DNA from: an uncultured Prolixibacteraceae bacterium
GTDB taxonomy: Bacteria; Bacteroidota; Bacteroidia; Bacteroidales; Prolixibacteraceae
DNA length: 64,000 nt
Direction: 5' to 3'
Assembly: GCA_913063265.1 (NCBI GenBank)
Contig: CAJXZG010000009.1
Span: forward strand, 1 to 64,000
Positions 62,041 to 64,000 of the stretch are shown here, piece by piece (within the stretch, counting starts at the first letter, position 1; each line of letters begins with the position of its first letter). The position numbers and the translations under genes are program-made. The notes under the pieces were generated by a model. That model made no database searches, was not told the origin of the DNA, and was given only the letters and a program-made list of their open reading frames with translations.

Positions 62041-64000
62041 TCAGAAATTCAGAAATAGCCCCAGAAAGACCATCCTTTTTAAATCACGTTTAACCGGGAT
62101 TAAAGAATAATTACCTTCTGCATCGGCTATTCCCGAAGGACGATAACTTAGCACATTGTCATTGCCTAAAACGTTATTTACAGAAAAATATAAAACTGAA
62201 TATTGATTCCCGATATAAAATATATGACTGAAATTGAGACTTAAATCGGAATACATATTTGTTCGCTCTCCGTTAAAAACTGAAGTATTTGGATTATTAT
62301 ACGGACGTCCGCTTGCCATGGTAAACGACATGCCAACCTGAGTATTTATTTTGTTTAACCAGTATTTGGCAACCGTTGAAAGAGTATGATCCGAGATAAA
62401 ATAAGGAGTTGCACTTTCAGGGTAATTTTTGTATTTCCTTTTGGTATCAATAAAAGAGTAAGTTACCCAGTAATCAAAACCTTTTATACTTTTTCTGTCC
62501 CGCCAGAAAATGTCGAGTCCGCTTGCATAGCCATCGCCATTGTTTTGAATATTGGATGCCAGGTTATATGCTCCGTATTGCCAGGTAATTAAATCGCTGT
62601 AGGTTTTATAATAGGCTTCAGCCCGAAATAATCTTTTGGAAACATTCCCAAACTGATAACTTAAAATGTAGTGCGTTGCCTTTTCAAAATCAAGCTTGTT
62701 TTTCAACTTTAAATAATCGGCTTGTGGCGTTTGATGATATAAACCCCATGCTGCAGAAAGCTGTGCCTTCTCTCCGGTTTTTATCGCTGCCGAAAAACGT
62801 GGAGCAACATTCCATTTATTCAGTAAGGTCGAGTATTCAGATCTGATTCCCGGCCGCACAGCAAAGTTTTTACTAAACTTGATTTCTGTTTCCAAAAAAG
62901 CTCCAAACAAATGGTCTTTAAAATCCATCGAATATTTTCCCCCCAGTTTTTCATTGTAATCTTGTTGGTAATCATTAAGGGTTTGATTTGCGCCCCAGGT
63001 AATTTTAATTCCCTCAGAAACATCGTGGATGATTGAAAAACGGGTTTCTATAATGAACTCTTTTGTATTTACGTCATCCTCATCAAGACCGATCTTATTA
63101 TTTTGTAATGTGCTTGAAAACCCAATTTTATAGCAGGATTTTTCTGAAAAACAATCACGATAAAAAAGATTGGAATATACCGTGTTTCCTTTATTTGCCA
63201 ATAACATGTTTTGTGTTTCAGTATTTACCGGAACATGATAAGCAAGTTTTCCCCAGTCTGTTGTGATATAAGCTTTAAACAATCCTGTTGACCTTGTTTT
63301 CTGACGAAATATTGCAGTAGCATTGGCTGCTTCAACCGGTTTTTCCCAATCGATGGAGCTATTAAAAATTTTGTCGTAAAGTGCCAGATTCGTGTAGCTA
63401 CCCGAAAGAGTTAGTGAAGTATTTTGCCATCTTTTTGTGGTATTGGCCTCGGCTCCAACCGACATTAATGAAATACCTGAAACATCTTCCGCTGCCAAAT
63501 CATTCGAATTTAAAACCAGTACCGAAGAAAGTGCTTGTCCGTATTCGGCAGAATAACCCCCAGAATTAAACATCACCCCACTAAAAAGTGAAGGAGCAAA
63601 TCGTCCACGCGTTGCCACATCCGGAGTTTTAGAATAATAGGGTTTAGCAGCAAGTAATCCGTCAATATAAGTTTGAGTTTCGTAAGAATCTCCTCCACGA
63701 ACCAGCAATCGTCCGTCATCAGCAGCTGTCTGTGTGCCCGGCATGGTTCTCATGGCTGCCATAATATCGCCATTGGCAGTTGGGGTTGTATAAATATCCA
63801 GTGGCTCCATTACAGAAGCTCTTTTTTCATCGCCGGCTGCAAAATTCCCGGCTGTAATGGTTACTGCGTCAAGAGTATTTACGCTTTCTTTTAAAATTAT
63901 ATTTATCTCTTCATTATTTGGGATAGAAATCTCTTCCTCCCACATTTTATATCCAATAAAAGTGGCTTTAAGTTTTTGGTTCCCATTTTTACTGCTTATA
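62041..64000 (-). CDS. TonB-dependent receptor (partial)
   Basis: At least 653 residues; the frame is open to the right edge, so the start lies outside the window. The first residues present (SSKNGNQKLKATFIGYKMWEEEI) are the end of a carboxypeptidase-regulatory domain, followed by an outer-membrane plug (MAAMRTMPGTQTAADDGRLLVRGGDSYETQTYIDG) and a long beta-barrel with the terminal aromatic FLGLFLNF. The plug lacks the SusC-specific signature, so it is a classical TonB receptor, perhaps for a metal chelate or sugar. No ligand can be named. It probably forms a unit with the TPR-like gene that follows it. Confidence 0.92.
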   Translation of the reverse strand, partial: ISSKNGNQKLKATFIGYKMWEEEISIPNNEEINIILKESVNTLDAVTITAGNFAAGDEKRASVMEPLDIYTTPTANGDIMAAMRTMPGTQTAADDGRLLVRGGDSYETQTYIDGLLAAKPYYSKTPDVATRGRFAPSLFSGVMFNSGGYSAEYGQALSSVLVLNSNDLAAEDVSGISLMSVGAEANTTKRWQNTSLTLSGSYTNLALYDKIFNSSIDWEKPVEAANATAIFRQKTRSTGLFKAYITTDWGKLAYHVPVNTETQNMLLANKGNTVYSNLFYRDCFSEKSCYKIGFSSTLQNNKIGLDEDDVNTKEFIIETRFSIIHDVSEGIKITWGANQTLNDYQQDYNEKLGGKYSMDFKDHLFGAFLETEIKFSKNFAVRPGIRSEYSTLLNKWNVAPRFSAAIKTGEKAQLSAAWGLYHQTPQADYLKLKNKLDFEKATHYILSYQFGNVSKRLFRAEAYYKTYSDLITWQYGAYNLASNIQNNGDGYASGLDIFWRDRKSIKGFDYWVTYSFIDTKRKYKNYPESATPYFISDHTLSTVAKYWLNKINTQVGMSFTMASGRPYNNPNTSVFNGERTNMYSDLSLNFSHIFYIGNQYSVLYFSVNNVLGNDNVLSYRPSGIADAEGNYSLIPVKRDLKRMVFLGLFLNF

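Overview
The window reads as a chromosomal stretch from a free-living, plant- or algal-polysaccharide-degrading member of the Bacteroidota. The signs are type IX secretion C-terminal sorting domains, a SusC/SusD pair, AraC and LytTR regulators, AT-rich DNA, A-rich translation starts without Shine-Dalgarno sites, and promoters of the Bacteroidota type (TTTG, about 18-20 bases, TAnnTTTG). The family looks like Marinilabiliales/Prolixibacteraceae, but that is an impression, not a measurement.

Layout. 1-9.3 kb: the end of a T9SS-secreted protein, a GH78-like rhamnosidase, a large membrane sensor-like protein with a degenerate P-loop domain, and a GH65-like lipoprotein. 9.4-17.3 kb: housekeeping genes (M16 peptidase, O-methyltransferase, CPBP protease, RicT, MutS) with tRNA-Phe and tRNA-Gly. 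Both tRNAs are followed by a GIY-YIG gene or its remnant just past the terminator. 18-25 kb: a multidomain GH10 xylanase, an M48 lipoprotein peptidase and two tandem M28 peptidases. 25-48 kb: the main accessory locus, holding a GH2 enzyme with a LamG insertion, two AraC regulators, a URO-D family protein, two DUF6807 (PmoA-like) proteins, two Gfo/Idh/MocA proteins, a sugar isomerase, SusC/SusD, and then a corrinoid methyl-transfer set (corrinoid protein, URO-D-thioredoxin fusion, homocysteine S-methyltransferase, CobW-like GTPase). 48-64 kb: a TlpA-like protein, the sdhCAB operon, a conserved unknown, a second CPBP protease, DUF1080, BtpA-like and FKBP proteins, an outer-membrane protein, a LytS/LytR pair and a partial TonB-dependent receptor.

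Two ideas stand out. First, the carbohydrate locus may capture methyl groups from a methylated glycan or glycoside: the parts of a cobalamin methionine synthase are present as separate proteins, with URO-D methyltransferases in place of the folate module. Second, the tRNA-Phe/GIY-YIG arrangement (a 54-base exact direct repeat of tRNA 3' end plus terminator flanking the GIY-YIG gene) and a truncated GIY-YIG at the same place behind tRNA-Gly suggest a small mobile cassette that enters at tRNA 3' ends while sparing the tRNA. Smaller mobile or repeated DNA includes a four-helix-bundle (IVP) gene between short inverted repeats, several hairpin repeats, and a vestigial second sdhB 3' end.
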